Of a stretch of 64,000 nt of DNA, positions 1 to 9,734 are shown one piece after another. The notes beneath the pieces were generated by a model. It was not told the DNA's origin. It ran no database searches and saw nothing but the letters and a program-made list of their open reading frames with translations. The position numbers and the translations under genes were made by a program. Every line of letters starts with the position of its first letter. Position 1 is the stretch's first letter. The stretch is from Trichomonas vaginalis G3 (lineage: Eukaryota; Parabasalia; Trichomonadida; Trichomonadidae). The stretch is from contig NC_067203.1 in NCBI RefSeq assembly GCF_026262505.1, positions 25,587,411 to 25,651,410 of the forward strand, in the 5' to 3' direction.

Positions 1-2
1 CT

Positions 3-251
3 CCTGCTGGTGGCTCGCCATTTCAAGTCATCGACAGCTCAAAATTTTCAAGGTTCTTTACTGTCACTGGGTATGATGAGGGTGGAATAATTGACCTTAC
101 AGATGAAGCTAATAGCGACGATTCTAATTCTTTATTAGATCAATTTGAAGATGCAGATTTCGAATTGATGTTTTCCGCCAATACGACCCCATTTGTTGGA
201 TCGTTTAGGGACAACTTCTTTTATAATGGATCAAGTCCATTATTAGTATAG
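3..251 (+). CDS. 3' end of a host gene (partial, unknown)
   Basis: An open frame enters from the left edge and runs 82 codons to a TAG stop. The visible tail is acidic and Ser/Asn/Phe rich (LTDEANSDDSNSL, then FEDADFEL) and ends in SSPLLV. No domain is recognised and the start is outside the window. Plain non-repetitive composition, and its place beside an ordinary host gene on the opposite strand, suggest a host gene rather than part of an element. The two genes converge, with about 300 bases of A+T-rich DNA between them in which nothing else is seen. Confidence 0.6.
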   Translation, partial: PAGGSPFQVIDSSKFSRFFTVTGYDEGGIIDLTDEANSDDSNSLLDQFEDADFELMFSANTTPFVGSFRDNFFYNGSSPLLV

Positions 252-554
252 AGCTTTATTATAGAGAATAAAGTAGAGACTATTCTTTCACTTTATTTTT
301 CATTATTTTTCAATCGAGTTGCAACAGGTATAACTTAGAACTTTGAAGAAAGTCAGATTGCTTATAATATATTTATCTATCAAGGGTAGAAAAAAAAATT
401 TGAAGTCACAATTTTGTAGGTTGCAGCTGCATTTATCACATTATATGATACCCAAATAATATGTAATCAAAGTTCATGTTTTTGTCTATTTAAGCATGAT
501 AAAAATTCTGAAATATAAAATTAATACTAAGAATATAATTTTAATTAACAACGA

Positions 555-1721
555 TTAAACATCAGAATTGCGAGATCCCTCATGCAATTTCTTCTGATAG
601 AAATGAATCTGTTTATCAAGAGATTCAATCATTTTGACAAATTTACTCATGGATACTTCCATCTTAGACTTAAAATCATCTATCTTCAAATCCCATTTCT
701 TATTAAAGCATGCTATTTGGTTATCTATCTCTGCATTCTTTTTTTCGTATTTCGCATCTGCCGCTTTTTGCATTCTCTCTGTTTCTTTATTTTCAGCTTG
801 CTCTTGGGCCTTGGCGATCCTCTTTTTCATCACTTTTACATTGGAATAGTTTCTTGCAGCGATCAATTTCTGATTTTCTTTCTTCATACTTTCAACTTCT
901 GCAAAATTAGTATGCCGTTTAATATCTTTCTGCTCTACATATTCTTCTTCTGCAATATATTTCTTCATATCTGTATCTTCTGTTAATTTATCTTTAGCTT
1001 CATTGTATTGATTAATTAAAGTTTGCAATTCATATCTGTATCTTTCCTCTTCTTCAGCAGCTTTTCTTTGCACTAATTCTCGCTTCTTGTAAAGTTCATC
1101 TAACCTCTTCTTTTGTCTTTCAACAGAAGGGTTTTGTCTCTTGCGTAATGTATCGGTTGCTTTATCATAATTCTTGGCTTGCTCATAATTATCATGATCA
1201 ATTGCATCAAGACGGAGTTCGCTTATTCTTGAATTTAATATCTGCCTATAGTTCTCTGAAATTTGGGTAACCTCATTTCCTCTGATAAGTTCTTGTATGT
1301 CCTTATCTATTTGTTCAGGATCAATCGATTCTGAAGGAGTATTTTGACTTTGTGAAATTATTGAACTTTGTGATAATTCTGAAACAAAAGACATGTGTCC
1401 TTCTTCATCTAATGTTGAATTTTGCGATGAATTCATTGATATCTTTGAGCTTGTCGATAATTTGCTACGTGTTTGAGATCTTGCTGGTGATTTTACTGGT
1501 GTTTTAGCTGCTTTTTTAGGTAAAATAATAGGAGCCATATAATTCAATGCTGTAATAAGGTTTTTAATGCGCTCGACTCTTTCATAATCATTTAAAATCA
1601 ATGCTTCTTGCTTTTTAACAGATAAAATTGATATAAAATCAGGAGCATCATCTGGGTTAATTGAAGAGACATCCATTGAAGCAATTAAATCTTCAGCAAT
1701 TCTCTCATTTTCAGGATCCAT
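555..1721 (-). CDS. Host coiled-coil protein, 388 aa, unknown function
   Basis: Starts MDPENERIAEDLIAS. The chosen ATG lies 13 codons inside the longest frame, because a match to the T. vaginalis initiator (TCATTT) sits about 14 bases upstream of it and inside the longer frame. Residues 1-70 are a small helical region (SILSVKKQEALILNDYERV); 75-150 are Ser/Thr/Lys rich and probably disordered; about 160-388 are heptad-like, strongly charged helix (KKRELVQRKAAEEEERYRYE) predicting a long coiled coil. No enzyme motif, signal peptide or membrane segment. A cytoskeletal or scaffold role is the usual guess for such proteins but is only inference. No intron is needed. Confidence 0.8.
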   Translation of the reverse strand: MDPENERIAEDLIASMDVSSINPDDAPDFISILSVKKQEALILNDYERVERIKNLITALNYMAPIILPKKAAKTPVKSPARSQTRSKLSTSSKISMNSSQNSTLDEEGHMSFVSELSQSSIISQSQNTPSESIDPEQIDKDIQELIRGNEVTQISENYRQILNSRISELRLDAIDHDNYEQAKNYDKATDTLRKRQNPSVERQKKRLDELYKKRELVQRKAAEEEERYRYELQTLINQYNEAKDKLTEDTDMKKYIAEEEYVEQKDIKRHTNFAEVESMKKENQKLIAARNYSNVKVMKKRIAKAQEQAENKETERMQKAADAKYEKKNAEIDNQIACFNKKWDLKIDDFKSKMEVSMSKFVKMIESLDKQIHFYQKKLHEGSRNSDV

Positions 1722-1734
1722 TGTTTTATAAAAA

Positions 1735-1740
1735 AAATGA
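1735..1740 (-). promoter_or_regulatory. Host initiator element (Inr) TCATTT
   Basis: On the minus strand TCATTT matches the known T. vaginalis Inr consensus TCA-Y-T-W and lies about 14 bases before the ATG of the coiled-coil gene, the normal spacing for this parasite's very short 5' leaders. It supports the shorter start and the species call. Confidence 0.65.
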
Positions 1741-1764
1741 AAACGAATTTTTAGAGTCAAAAAT

Positions 1765-2612
1765 CAATGCTTTTTTTGAAAGACATTAACCTTTGAATGT
1801 CCTTTGAGCCTTAAATCATATTCCATCAAATAGATATTTCCAATTTTTAATAATTGTATAAAAGATACCCTACTTTTCCAACATTTAGAAAACATGCATG
1901 ACCCCCTACCCAGGGTCCAAAAATTGGTATTTTCTGCGCTCAGGCAACATGAGTTTTTGGGCCGCCAAATGAATAGCTCAAATAGTTTCCTCATATAGAG
2001 ACATGCTTATGCTTAGAGTTTGAAGGGAATCTAAAGTGATTTTTTTCTGCATTTCGAAATCTAATGCAATCTTAAAATCATGATTAAACTGCGAATCTGG
2101 GCGCAATTTTTTAATATGTTAATATATGAAGGTACTCCTACTACTGCGAATGCTTCAAATGAAAATTCAAGAAATCAGATTAATTTGATCACATTAGTAT
2201 AGTAGTGGTCAATCCAAAAACTCATATGTTGATATATAACCTATAGATGATAATTATCGACTCTTCATTGAAATGCATAAGATTTAATAATCTCATAAAT
2301 ATTCTTTTTAATTTTCAGTATTTCGTGTGCATTTAGATTGCATATACCTATATTGATATTTCTAGAATGTTTTGGTTAGATATTAAGTTTTTTAGATTAA
2401 TATTTTAACATTTTGATAAAACAAGCAATTGTTCCATTTTGGAATCGCGATTGAACTCTAGTTTGACTAATATGATGTTGTATGATCAAATAAATTCTAA
2501 CTTCATGAGATAAATTTTGAAATTAGAAAATGCGATATCTGACTCAAATATTTATCTGAGCACATTTAACATTCAATGATAAACTAAAGTAATATACAGC
2601 AGATTCGATTTG
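1765..2612. other. Gene-free intergenic DNA
   Basis: A+T-rich sequence upstream of the coiled-coil gene. No convincing frame, repeat or structure was seen; one short minus-strand frame near 1.8-2.0 kb has no initiator or family resemblance. Confidence 0.5.
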
Positions 2613-3273
2613 GCTTATATTTTAAATATTCAACAAATAATCTTATAAAATTGTGCTATTCACGTTTCTCAAAGATGAATTAAGCATTTACAACTTGTGC
2701 ATTGATGGAATTAGATATGGATTCTAATGTTAATCGATATTTTGTAAATTGATATATATTTTATCATGGTTTGACATTTGATCGTGTTGAAACCGGAATT
2801 GCAATATGCATCATCTATATATATAATTGTCAAAATATGAGCTATAGATTTTTAAATTATGCTCCTGATTATGAGTGACTTATATGATTATATTGAATTG
2901 AGTAGTAAGAATCATAAATATTAGAATATTACGATAATGTATTATAACCTTATAGAAGCTTAAGGCTAAAAATGATGATGAAAATGTAGCTCAAATTTAA
3001 GTCTAAAAATTTGAAAAAATTAAGTGCTTATGATAGTATGACGATATTGGTGTTTGAATGTAAGAAATTAGAGATGTATTAGAAGCATTATGAGAAAATA
3101 ATAAGATATAAAAACAAATTTTATGAAATAATTTAAGTTATAAGAGGTGTTAACATTGGTAATGTGTGTATAAGATAGTAGAATTGTATTGGATCTTTGA
3201 TTAGTATTTTATAACAATTTATTAATGTAGATGTGATTAGAATGTTGGATTTCAAAGGAGAAAGCGGATTGTT
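2613..3273. repeat. Direct segmental duplication, copy 1
   Basis: This 661-bp A+T-rich stretch reappears essentially base for base at 7834-8494, an offset of 5221 bases, and both copies run straight into a 122-bp repeat array. It holds no convincing gene. Near identity points to a recent duplication or to gene conversion. Confidence 0.85.
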
Positions 3274-3765
3274 CACTCTTGTTGGTCTGCATGTGTCATT
3301 CCGGGAGACATTGCCTGTGCATGTCTCCCAGAATGGCATACTGTTCCGCATTCATAACTTGAATGCGGAACTTTGACCGACAAGAGTGCATTGTGCACTC
3401 TTGTTGGTCTGCATGTGTCATTCCGGGAGACATTGCCTGTGCATGTCTCCCAGAATGCAATTTATTGCATTCAGAATACGATTGCAAAACTTTGACCGAC
3501 AAGAGTGCATTGTGCACTCTTGTTGGTCTGCATGTGTCATTCCGGGAGACATTGCCTGTGCATGTCTCCCAGAATGGCATACTGTTCCGCATTCATAACT
3601 TGAATGCGGAACTTTGACCGACAAGAGTGCATTGTGCACTCTTGTTGGTCTGCATGTGTCATTCCGGGAGACATTGCCTGTGCATGTCTCCCAGAACGAG
3701 ACAATTTATTGCAATCAGAATACGATTGCAAAACTTTGACCGACAAGAGTGCATTGTGCACTCTT
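3274..3765 (+). repeat. 122-bp three-hairpin tandem array, about 4 units
   Basis: Each unit begins CACTCTTGTTGGTC and ends GACCGACAAGAGTG, which pair as a 14-bp closing stem (3274-3287 with 3375-3388 in unit 1). Inside are arm 1 (3298-3311 with 3321-3334, ATTCCGGGAGACAT pairing apart from one site) and arm 2 (GTTCCGCATTCA 3343-3354 with 3360-3371). Neighbouring units carry a different arm 2 built on TTGCAATC/GATTGCAA that still pairs. Each unit thus folds as a three-way junction, joined by a 7-8 base linker. Short frames in the array are by-products. Confidence 0.9.
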
Positions 3766-3956
3766 GTTTGTCATCCACTATGATACTTAGAGAAAATACT
3801 TTACTTACATTATTTAAAATATTAATTTCCCTATTTAATATTTATTTATTATTTTTTGTGCTTTATATTCCCTATGGCATGTACTGAACTATTTTATAGA
3901 CTCTACCGAGCTATCTCCACATATAAACATTTGACAATAACACATATATACTCTCT

Positions 3957-4145
3957 TCATATTCTAGTCTCATGACATATTATTGCAAAAGCTATATTTA
4001 TACAGCATACCTCAGAAAGTCTCATTATATCCCTATCTAAGCGTTCAAAACCTATTTTCCCCACGTAATCTGATTCTTCAGGCTCCGCTGATTCGATTTC
4101 TGCTGTCAGATCGTGAAAATATGAATCACATAACAAGATAAACAC
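3957..4145 (-). CDS. Short frame in foldback arm 1 (doubtful, 62 aa)
   Basis: Encodes a 62-residue peptide beginning MFILLCDSYFHDL with an acidic middle (EIESAEPEESD). The other arm (4433-4621, plus strand) encodes the same peptide with one change, and a diverged non-coding relative lies at about 5536-5645. The frame may simply be carried along with the repeat. No family recognised. Confidence 0.25.
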   Translation of the reverse strand: MFILLCDSYFHDLTAEIESAEPEESDYVGKIGFERLDRDIMRLSEVCCINIAFAIICHETRI

Positions 4146-4432
4146 AAGTTACCCAACTTGATATTTTCCGTAAAAAAACTCTTTAAGTTCATGTTCAAAC
4201 AACATCATTTTAGAAAAATTCAATTTTTTCCAAAAGTGTGTGAATTCAAAAAGTCACAATATATCTAGTTATTACCCAGTATTAATTTTTTAATTTAGTT
4301 TTTGAGATATTCATTTTATAATACGTATTATTCAGAAAATTAAATACATTTGTAAGGGAAAACGGAATTAATAACAAATATATGAATATCGTGGAAGAGT
4401 CAATTTGAAGAAAACATTATTATTTTGGATTT

Positions 4433-4621
4433 GTGTTTATCTTGTTATGTGATTCATATTTTCACGATCTGACAGCAGAAATCGAATCAGCGGAGCCTGA
4501 AGAATCAGATTACGTGGGGAAAATAGGTTTTGAACGCTTAGATAGGGATATAATGAGACTTTATGAGGTATGCTGTATAAATATAGCTTTTGCAATAATA
4601 TGTCATGAGACTAGAATATGA
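4433..4621 (+). CDS. Short frame in foldback arm 2 (doubtful, 62 aa)
   Basis: Mirror copy of the frame at 3957-4145, differing by one residue (LYE for LSE). Its start lies at the inner edge of the inverted arm. Duplication explains its conservation, so coding status is not supported by more than an open frame. Confidence 0.25.
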   Translation: MFILLCDSYFHDLTAEIESAEPEESDYVGKIGFERLDRDIMRLYEVCCINIAFAIICHETRI

Positions 4622-4811
4622 AGAGAGTATATATGTGTTATTGTCAAATGTTTATATGTGGAGATAGCTCGGTAGAGTCTATAAAATAGTTCAGTACATG
4701 CCATAGGGAATATAAAGCACAAAAAATAATAAATAAATATTAAATAGGGAAATTAATATTTTAAATAATGTAAGTAAAGTATTTTCTCTAAGTATCATAG
4801 TGGATGACAAA

Positions 4812-5305
4812 CAAGAGTGCACAATGCACTCTTGTCGGTCAAAGTTTTGCAATCGTATTCTGATTGCAATAAATTGTCTCGTTCTGGGAGACATGCACAG
4901 GCAATGTCTCCCGGAATGACACATGCAGACCAACAAGAGTGCACAATGCACTCTTGTCGGTCAAAGTTCCGCATTCAAGTTATGAATGCGGAACAGTATG
5001 CCATTCTGGGAGACATGCACAGGCAATGTCTCCCGGAATGACACATGCAGACCAACAAGAGTGCACAATGCACTCTTGTCGGTCAAAGTTCCGCATTCAA
5101 GTTATGAATGCGGAACAGTATGCCATTCTGGGAGACATGCACAGGCAATGTCTCCCGGAATGACACATGCAGACCAACAAGAGTGCACAATGCACTCTTG
5201 TCGGTCAAAGTTCCGCATTCAAGTTATGAATGCGGAACAGTATGCCATTCTGGGAGACATGCACAGGCAATGTCTCCCAGAATGAGACACTGCGACCGTC
5301 AGGAG
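4812..5305 (-). repeat. 122-bp three-hairpin array, inverted, about 4 units
   Basis: Reverse-complement array at the outer end of foldback arm 2. The three outermost units carry the GTTCCGCATTCA arm 2 and the innermost the TTGCAATC-type arm 2. The last unit decays after about 5285, where the sequence turns into a T-rich stretch. Confidence 0.9.
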
Positions 5306-5535
5306 TGCATATTATCATCAAAAATTCAAAAAAAAAACATTTTTCTTTTTTCTTTGGCGAAAAATGTACTTATTTTTTTCGAAATTTTCGAAATATGATT
5401 TTTTCGGGAGACTTTTTCAAAATTTTAATATGATAAATATGAGTTATTTTATGTTCTCTATTTGAGAGTCTGCTTATTTTTGAGTATTGAGCAAGATTGA
5501 AAAATGAGAATATTTAGGAACATAATAAATCGATT

Positions 5536-5645
5536 TATCTCGTCATGTAGTTCATATTTTCGCGTTCTGAGAGCGGAAAACGCATTTTTTGAATGCGTAG
5601 ATTCCGAATCACACGGAAAAAATAGGTTTTAATAAGAAAAATAGA
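5536..5645 (+). repeat. Diverged relic of the foldback arm core
   Basis: Sequence around 5541-5630 resembles 4437-4540 (shared blocks near TCATATTTTCNCG and AAATAGGTTTT) but is clearly older. It shows that the core sequence predates the present foldback and has spread at least once. Confidence 0.5.
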
Positions 5646-5822
5646 CAATTTATGAAGTAACAAAGCACATAGTATTATAAAAAAGAAAAACATTTTTCTC
5701 ATATGAAAGAAAATATAACGTATTTTTTACAGAGCGTAGGTATATATCGAGCCAATTCACACCATAAATTCTTTTCTCGTTCTCGGGCCTATAAACAACC
5801 TGAGGTGCACAACAATATTAAC

Positions 5823-5885
5823 TTATACTGCTGTTATCTGGATTTGAATCCTCAATTGAGAGAATTCCAGATAACTTCAGTATAA
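5823..5885. repeat. Long imperfect hairpin
   Basis: TTATACTG (5823-5830) pairs with CAGTATAA (5878-5885) and GTTATCTGGA pairs with TCCAGATAAC, separated by a 2-base mismatch, giving a stem near 20 bp around an AATTGA-containing loop. No promoter or gene adjoins it. It could be a small foldback, a MITE end or an RNA hairpin. Confidence 0.7.
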
Positions 5886-5948
5886 ACAAACCATATACAT
5901 GTTTCCTCCTTGCTTCTAGGCCAAGCATAACAAGTACATTACCTTAGA

Positions 5949-6001
5949 GCAAATCTCATTCGGAGTTTCTCATTTAATGAGAGACTCCGAATGAAATTTG
6001 C
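5949..6001. repeat. 53-bp near-perfect hairpin
   Basis: GCAAAT, TCATTCGGAGT and TCTCATT are followed at once by their complements AATGAGA, ACTCCGAATGA and ATTTGC, giving a stem of about 25 bp with two mismatches and practically no loop. It stands alone between the 5.8-kb hairpin and the second repeat family. Confidence 0.8.
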
Positions 6002-6095
6002 CTATTTGATTAATATCGTGCTTTATGAGATGCAAATTCTGATGATAAATATTGATCTAGAGCTTATATAAGATGCGAAGAAACTTCAAAAAAAG

Positions 6096-6372
6096 CTAAC
6101 CGGTAAAGACAGCAACTTGCAACACCAAGTTGCTCACGTAGTGATTACAAGCATATCTGCAAGGCAATGTCCTCAGGATGCAGAACTTTGCCTGCAATCA
6201 GAAAAGAGATTGCAGCAGAGTAACCGGTAAAGACAGCAACTTGCAACACCAAGTTGCTCACGTAGTGATTACAAGCATATCTGCAAGGCAAGTCCTCAGG
6301 ATGCAGAACTCTGCCTGCAATCAGAAAAGAGATTGCAGCAGAGTAACCGGTAAAGACAGCAACTTGCAAAGT
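6096..6372 (+). repeat. Second 122-bp tandem family, 2.2 units
   Basis: Starts CTAACCGGTAAAGAC at 6096 and repeats about every 122 bases. Each unit has hairpins AGCAACTTG/CAAGTTGCT (6111-6119 with 6126-6134) and CTGCAATC/GATTGCAG (6192-6199 with 6208-6215). The sequence is unrelated to the first family, but unit length and multi-hairpin design agree. Confidence 0.85.
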
Positions 6373-6440
6373 CAAGCAGTTTCTGAGATTTTGATTTATA
6401 AATCATAAACCTTCATGCTTGATGATTTTGTAGAATTGTT

Positions 6441-6575
6441 AACTCATGTCATCAGTTAATGCTCACCTAAGGGAGGTGTTTTGCGGGAGCTGGGGTATCT
6501 TGGTGAGTACTCAGGAGGCCAAGAAGGGCACCCCAACCGACATTTTGCTGATGGATTGAGTTCGCAACCATTTTT
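6441..6575 (+). ncRNA. Candidate structured RNA, about 135 nt, T5 at the 3' end
   Basis: A G+C-rich island in A+T-rich DNA. Nested pairings: AACTC 6441-6445 with GAGTT 6558-6562; CATCAG 6450-6455 with CTGATG 6548-6553; hairpin CACCT/AGGTG 6464-6478; GGGG 6492-6495 with CCCC 6531-6534; CTTGG 6499-6503 with CCAAG 6519-6523, enclosing GAGTACTC. A T5 run at 6571-6575 could be a polymerase III terminator. It is not a tRNA and I match it to no known snRNA, SRP or RNase P core. Alternatively TTGCG 6481-6485 could pair with CGCAA 6563-6567. A decayed repeat unit cannot be excluded. Confidence 0.5.
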
Positions 6576-6691
6576 ATAACCGTAAAAACCGTCGGGACAA
6601 AACAACTTGAATAATTGAATTTTTTAATGATAATGATTGTGAAATAACATGTAACTATAATTTAAGAATGCCATATTTTTGTTAAAAAAAA

Positions 6692-6992
6692 TTTCGAAAA
6701 GTGAGAGATTTTCCGTTCTAATAAATATATTTGATAACCGGGGTGTCTCCCGGAATCAAATAAATTATCATATCGAGAATCGGAGATCCTTGCAGTTTCG
6801 ATTTTTTCGAAAAGTGAGAGATTTTCCGTTCTAATAAATATATTTGATAACCGGGGGTCCCCCGGAATCAAATAAATTATCATATCGAGAATCGGAGATC
6901 CTTGCAGTTTCGATTTTTTCGAAAAGTGAGAGATTTTCCGTTCTAATAAATATATTTGATAACCGGGGTGTCCCCCGGAATCAAATAAATTA
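6692..6992 (+). repeat. 112-114-bp tandem repeat with hairpins, 2.7 units
   Basis: Units begin CGAAAAGTGAGAGATTTTCC at 6694, 6808 and 6920. Each holds an ATTTGAT/ATCAAAT stem capped by CCGGG/CCCGG. The CGGGAGACA-like core recalls arm 1 of the first 122-bp family, so the two may be distantly related. Confidence 0.85.
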
Positions 6993-7833
6993 GCATTACT
7001 AACATTCCTTTTTTATTTAAAATTTTCAATTCTTAAAACAAAGTTTTACTTCTATTTAATTATTTGCCATGAAAGTATAGAACATTAAAAATTATCCTAC
7101 TACCTCCACCCTTATAATACCTTCAAAAAAATTATATCTCAATTTATTTTCTATCTTTATATTGATGTGCTTATTCAAAAACACTAAATCATAAGTCTTC
7201 AGTTCTCAAAATACTCTCAAATTATCTCATTGCGCATATTTTGAAATTTGATAATTTTAAATTGTTAAAAAATTCATTAATCACAGTAAAATATATATAT
7301 ACAACAATTAACTAACCGATTTCACATCTTGAACATTCGCATTTATTTAATATATTTGAATATCATTTACATCTTATTGAATTAGATCATAAATCACAGT
7401 TCCTTAATATACTATCTAGCTAATCATTATTGTTGCACAACTTACATTTGATTAAACACACGTGTATAATTCTGTACAACTCATATCTCTATCAATACTT
7501 TATTTATAATCAAAACAAAGGTTAAAATTGTATACCCTGTCACTGTAGAGTATTCTCCCAACTTTAAAGTGAAAATCAAAATTTGATATTTTAGTAATTT
7601 CATGTGAGATCGTTATTTTATAGGAAAACATACTGAAAATGTTTATAAGATGTTTCTCTATCATATGCCAAAATATCATGGTTTAAATGCTCTCCTAAGT
7701 GTCTATAACTGAATTTTAGGGCAATAACCTTATTCTAAATGTTGGGAAAGTAGGGTATTGATTATGAAATATAAAGTCAATTTTACTATGATCTTATCTT
7801 TCCATATAGTATGTGAACATACTTATGGATCCT
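6993..7833. other. Gene-free A+T-rich DNA
   Basis: No frame, repeat or structure that I can support. It separates the hairpin repeats from the second copy of the direct duplication. Confidence 0.5.
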
Positions 7834-8494
7834 GCTTATATTTTAAATATTCAACAAATAATCTTATAAAATTGTGCTATTCACGTTTCTCAAAGATGAA
7901 TTAAGCATTTACAACTTGTGCATTGATGGAATTAGATATGGATTCTAATGTTAATCGATATTTTGTAAATTGATATATATTTTATCATGGTTTGACATTT
8001 GATCGTGTTGAAACCGGAATTGCAATATGCATCATCTATATATATAATTGTCAAAATATGAGCTATAGATTTTTAAATTATGCTCCTGATTATGAGTGAC
8101 TTATATGATTATATTGAATTGAGTAGTAAGAATCATAAATATTAGAATATTACGATAATGTATTATAACCTTATAGAAGCTTAAGGCTAAAAATGATGAT
8201 GAAAATGTAGCTCAAATTTAAGTCTAAAAATTTGAAAAAATTAAGTGCTTATGATAGTATGACGATATTGGTGTTTGAATGTAAGAAATTAGAGATGTAT
8301 TAGAAGCATTATGAGAAAATAATAAGATATAAAAACAAATTTTATGAAATAATTTAAGTTATAAGAGGTGTTAACATTGGTAATGTGTGTATAAGATAGT
8401 AGAATTGTATTGGATCTTTGATTAGTATTTTATAACAATTTATTAATGTAGATGTGATTAGAATGTTGGATTTCAAAGGAGAAAGCGGATTGTT
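7834..8494. repeat. Direct segmental duplication, copy 2
   Basis: Same sequence as 2613-3273 and again followed directly by the 122-bp array. The left flanks of the two copies differ abruptly, marking the duplication edge at 7834. Confidence 0.85.
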
Positions 8495-9440
8495 CACTCT
8501 TGTTGGTCTGCATGTGTCATTCCGGGAGACATTGCCTGTGCATGTCTCCCAGAATGGCATACTGTTCCGCATTCATAACTTGAATGCGGAACTTTGACCG
8601 ACAAGAGTGCATTGTGCACTCTTGTTGGTCTGCATGTGTCATTCCGGGAGACATTGCCTGTGCATGTCTCCCAGAACGAGACAATTTATTGCAATCAGAA
8701 TACGATTGCAAAACTTTGACCGACAAGAGTGCATTGTGCACTCTTGTTGGTCTGCATGTGTCATTCCGGGAGACATTGCCTGTGCATGTCTCCCAGAATG
8801 AAACAATTTATTGCAATCAGAATACGATTGCAAAACTTTGACCGACAAGAGTGCATTGTGCACTCTTGTTGGTCTGCATGTGTCATTCCGGGAGACATTG
8901 CCTGTGCATGTCTCCCAGAATGAAACAATTTATTGCAATCAGAATACGATTGCAAAACTTTGACCGACAAGAGTGCATTGTGCACTCTTGTTGGTCTGCA
9001 TGTGTCATTCCGGGAGACATTGCCTGTGCATGTCTCCCAGAATGGCATACTGTTCCGCATTCATAACTTGAATGCGGAACTTTGACCGACAAGAGTGCAT
9101 TGTGCACTCTTGTTGGTCTGCATGTGTCATTCCGGGAGACATTGCCTGTGCATGTCTCCCAGAATGGCATACTGTTCCGCATTCATAACTTGAATGCGGA
9201 ACTTTGACCGACAAGAGTGCATTGTGCACTCTTGTTGGTCTGCATGTGTCATTCCGGGAGACATTGCCTGTGCATGTCTCCCAGAATGAAACAATTTATT
9301 GCAATCAGAATACGATTGCAAAACTTTGACCGACAAGAGTGCATTGTGCACTCTTGTCGGTCAAAGTTCCGCATTCAAGTTATGAATGCGGAACAGTATG
9401 CCATTCTGGGAGACATGCACAGGCAATATCTCCCGGAATG
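8495..9440 (+). repeat. 122-bp three-hairpin array, about 7 units plus one inverted
   Basis: Seven direct units with both arm-2 types interspersed, ending in one reverse-complement partial unit from about 9343, so the array itself closes as a foldback. Arm-2 types alternate between neighbours, which fits unequal exchange or conversion between units. Confidence 0.9.
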
Positions 9441-9734
9441 ACATGCTTAGAACAATAATGCACTCTATCCTCCCTAAATTCTTCGTATTCCAGTTATTTT
9501 CTTCATTTTTTTACTTTTTAAATTTTTTTCTCTAATTTCTTATATTTATTTCTATAAATATTTTCCTAATGTAATCACACATTAAATTTTCATATTTCAC
9601 AGAGAAACTTGTCAGACGATAAAAATTTTTTACACACAAAATTTTTCTTGGTGAAAAAGACCATCTTCTTATAACAAATCATTATTTACAGCTTACAAAT
9701 AAAAAAAAATATATAAATAAATAGAAATTATGAA
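9441..9734. other. A+T-rich 3' flank of the DDE gene
   Basis: No gene or repeat seen. It lies between the end of the 122-bp array and the stop codon of the DDE gene. Confidence 0.4.

Larger units (their letters stand above)
3274..5305. repeat. Foldback element: 0.87-kb inverted arms, 281-bp spacer
   Basis: Arm 3274-4148 is matched in reverse complement by 4430-5305; the centre of symmetry is near 4289. Each arm carries four 122-bp units outermost and about 380 bases of other sequence inside. I see very few differences between the arms, for example one base near 4013 against 4565. The 4149-4429 spacer is A+T rich with nothing recognised. It has the form of a foldback or hairpin element but no transposase. 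Confidence 0.85.

Noticed and set aside
582-986. Plus-strand hydrophobic frames of 66-134 residues
   Set aside because: Antisense shadows of the coiled-coil gene at 555-1721.
1764-1994. Minus-strand 76-residue frame
   Set aside because: No initiator, no family, ordinary A+T-rich composition.
3133-5433. Many overlapping 60-99-residue frames (MHNALLSVK..., MHCALLLVC..., MRNSMPFW...)
   Set aside because: They read the 122-bp repeat units in several frames and both strands; their similarity follows from the repeat, not from coding.
6441-6575. tRNA, SRP RNA or RNase P RNA for the structured island
   Set aside because: No anticodon arm, no SRP helix 8 or RNase P core motifs found; kept only as an unassigned candidate.
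8495-9440. CRISPR-like regular array
   Set aside because: Repeats are 122 bp, contiguous and without unique spacers, in a eukaryote-type genome with no cas-like genes.
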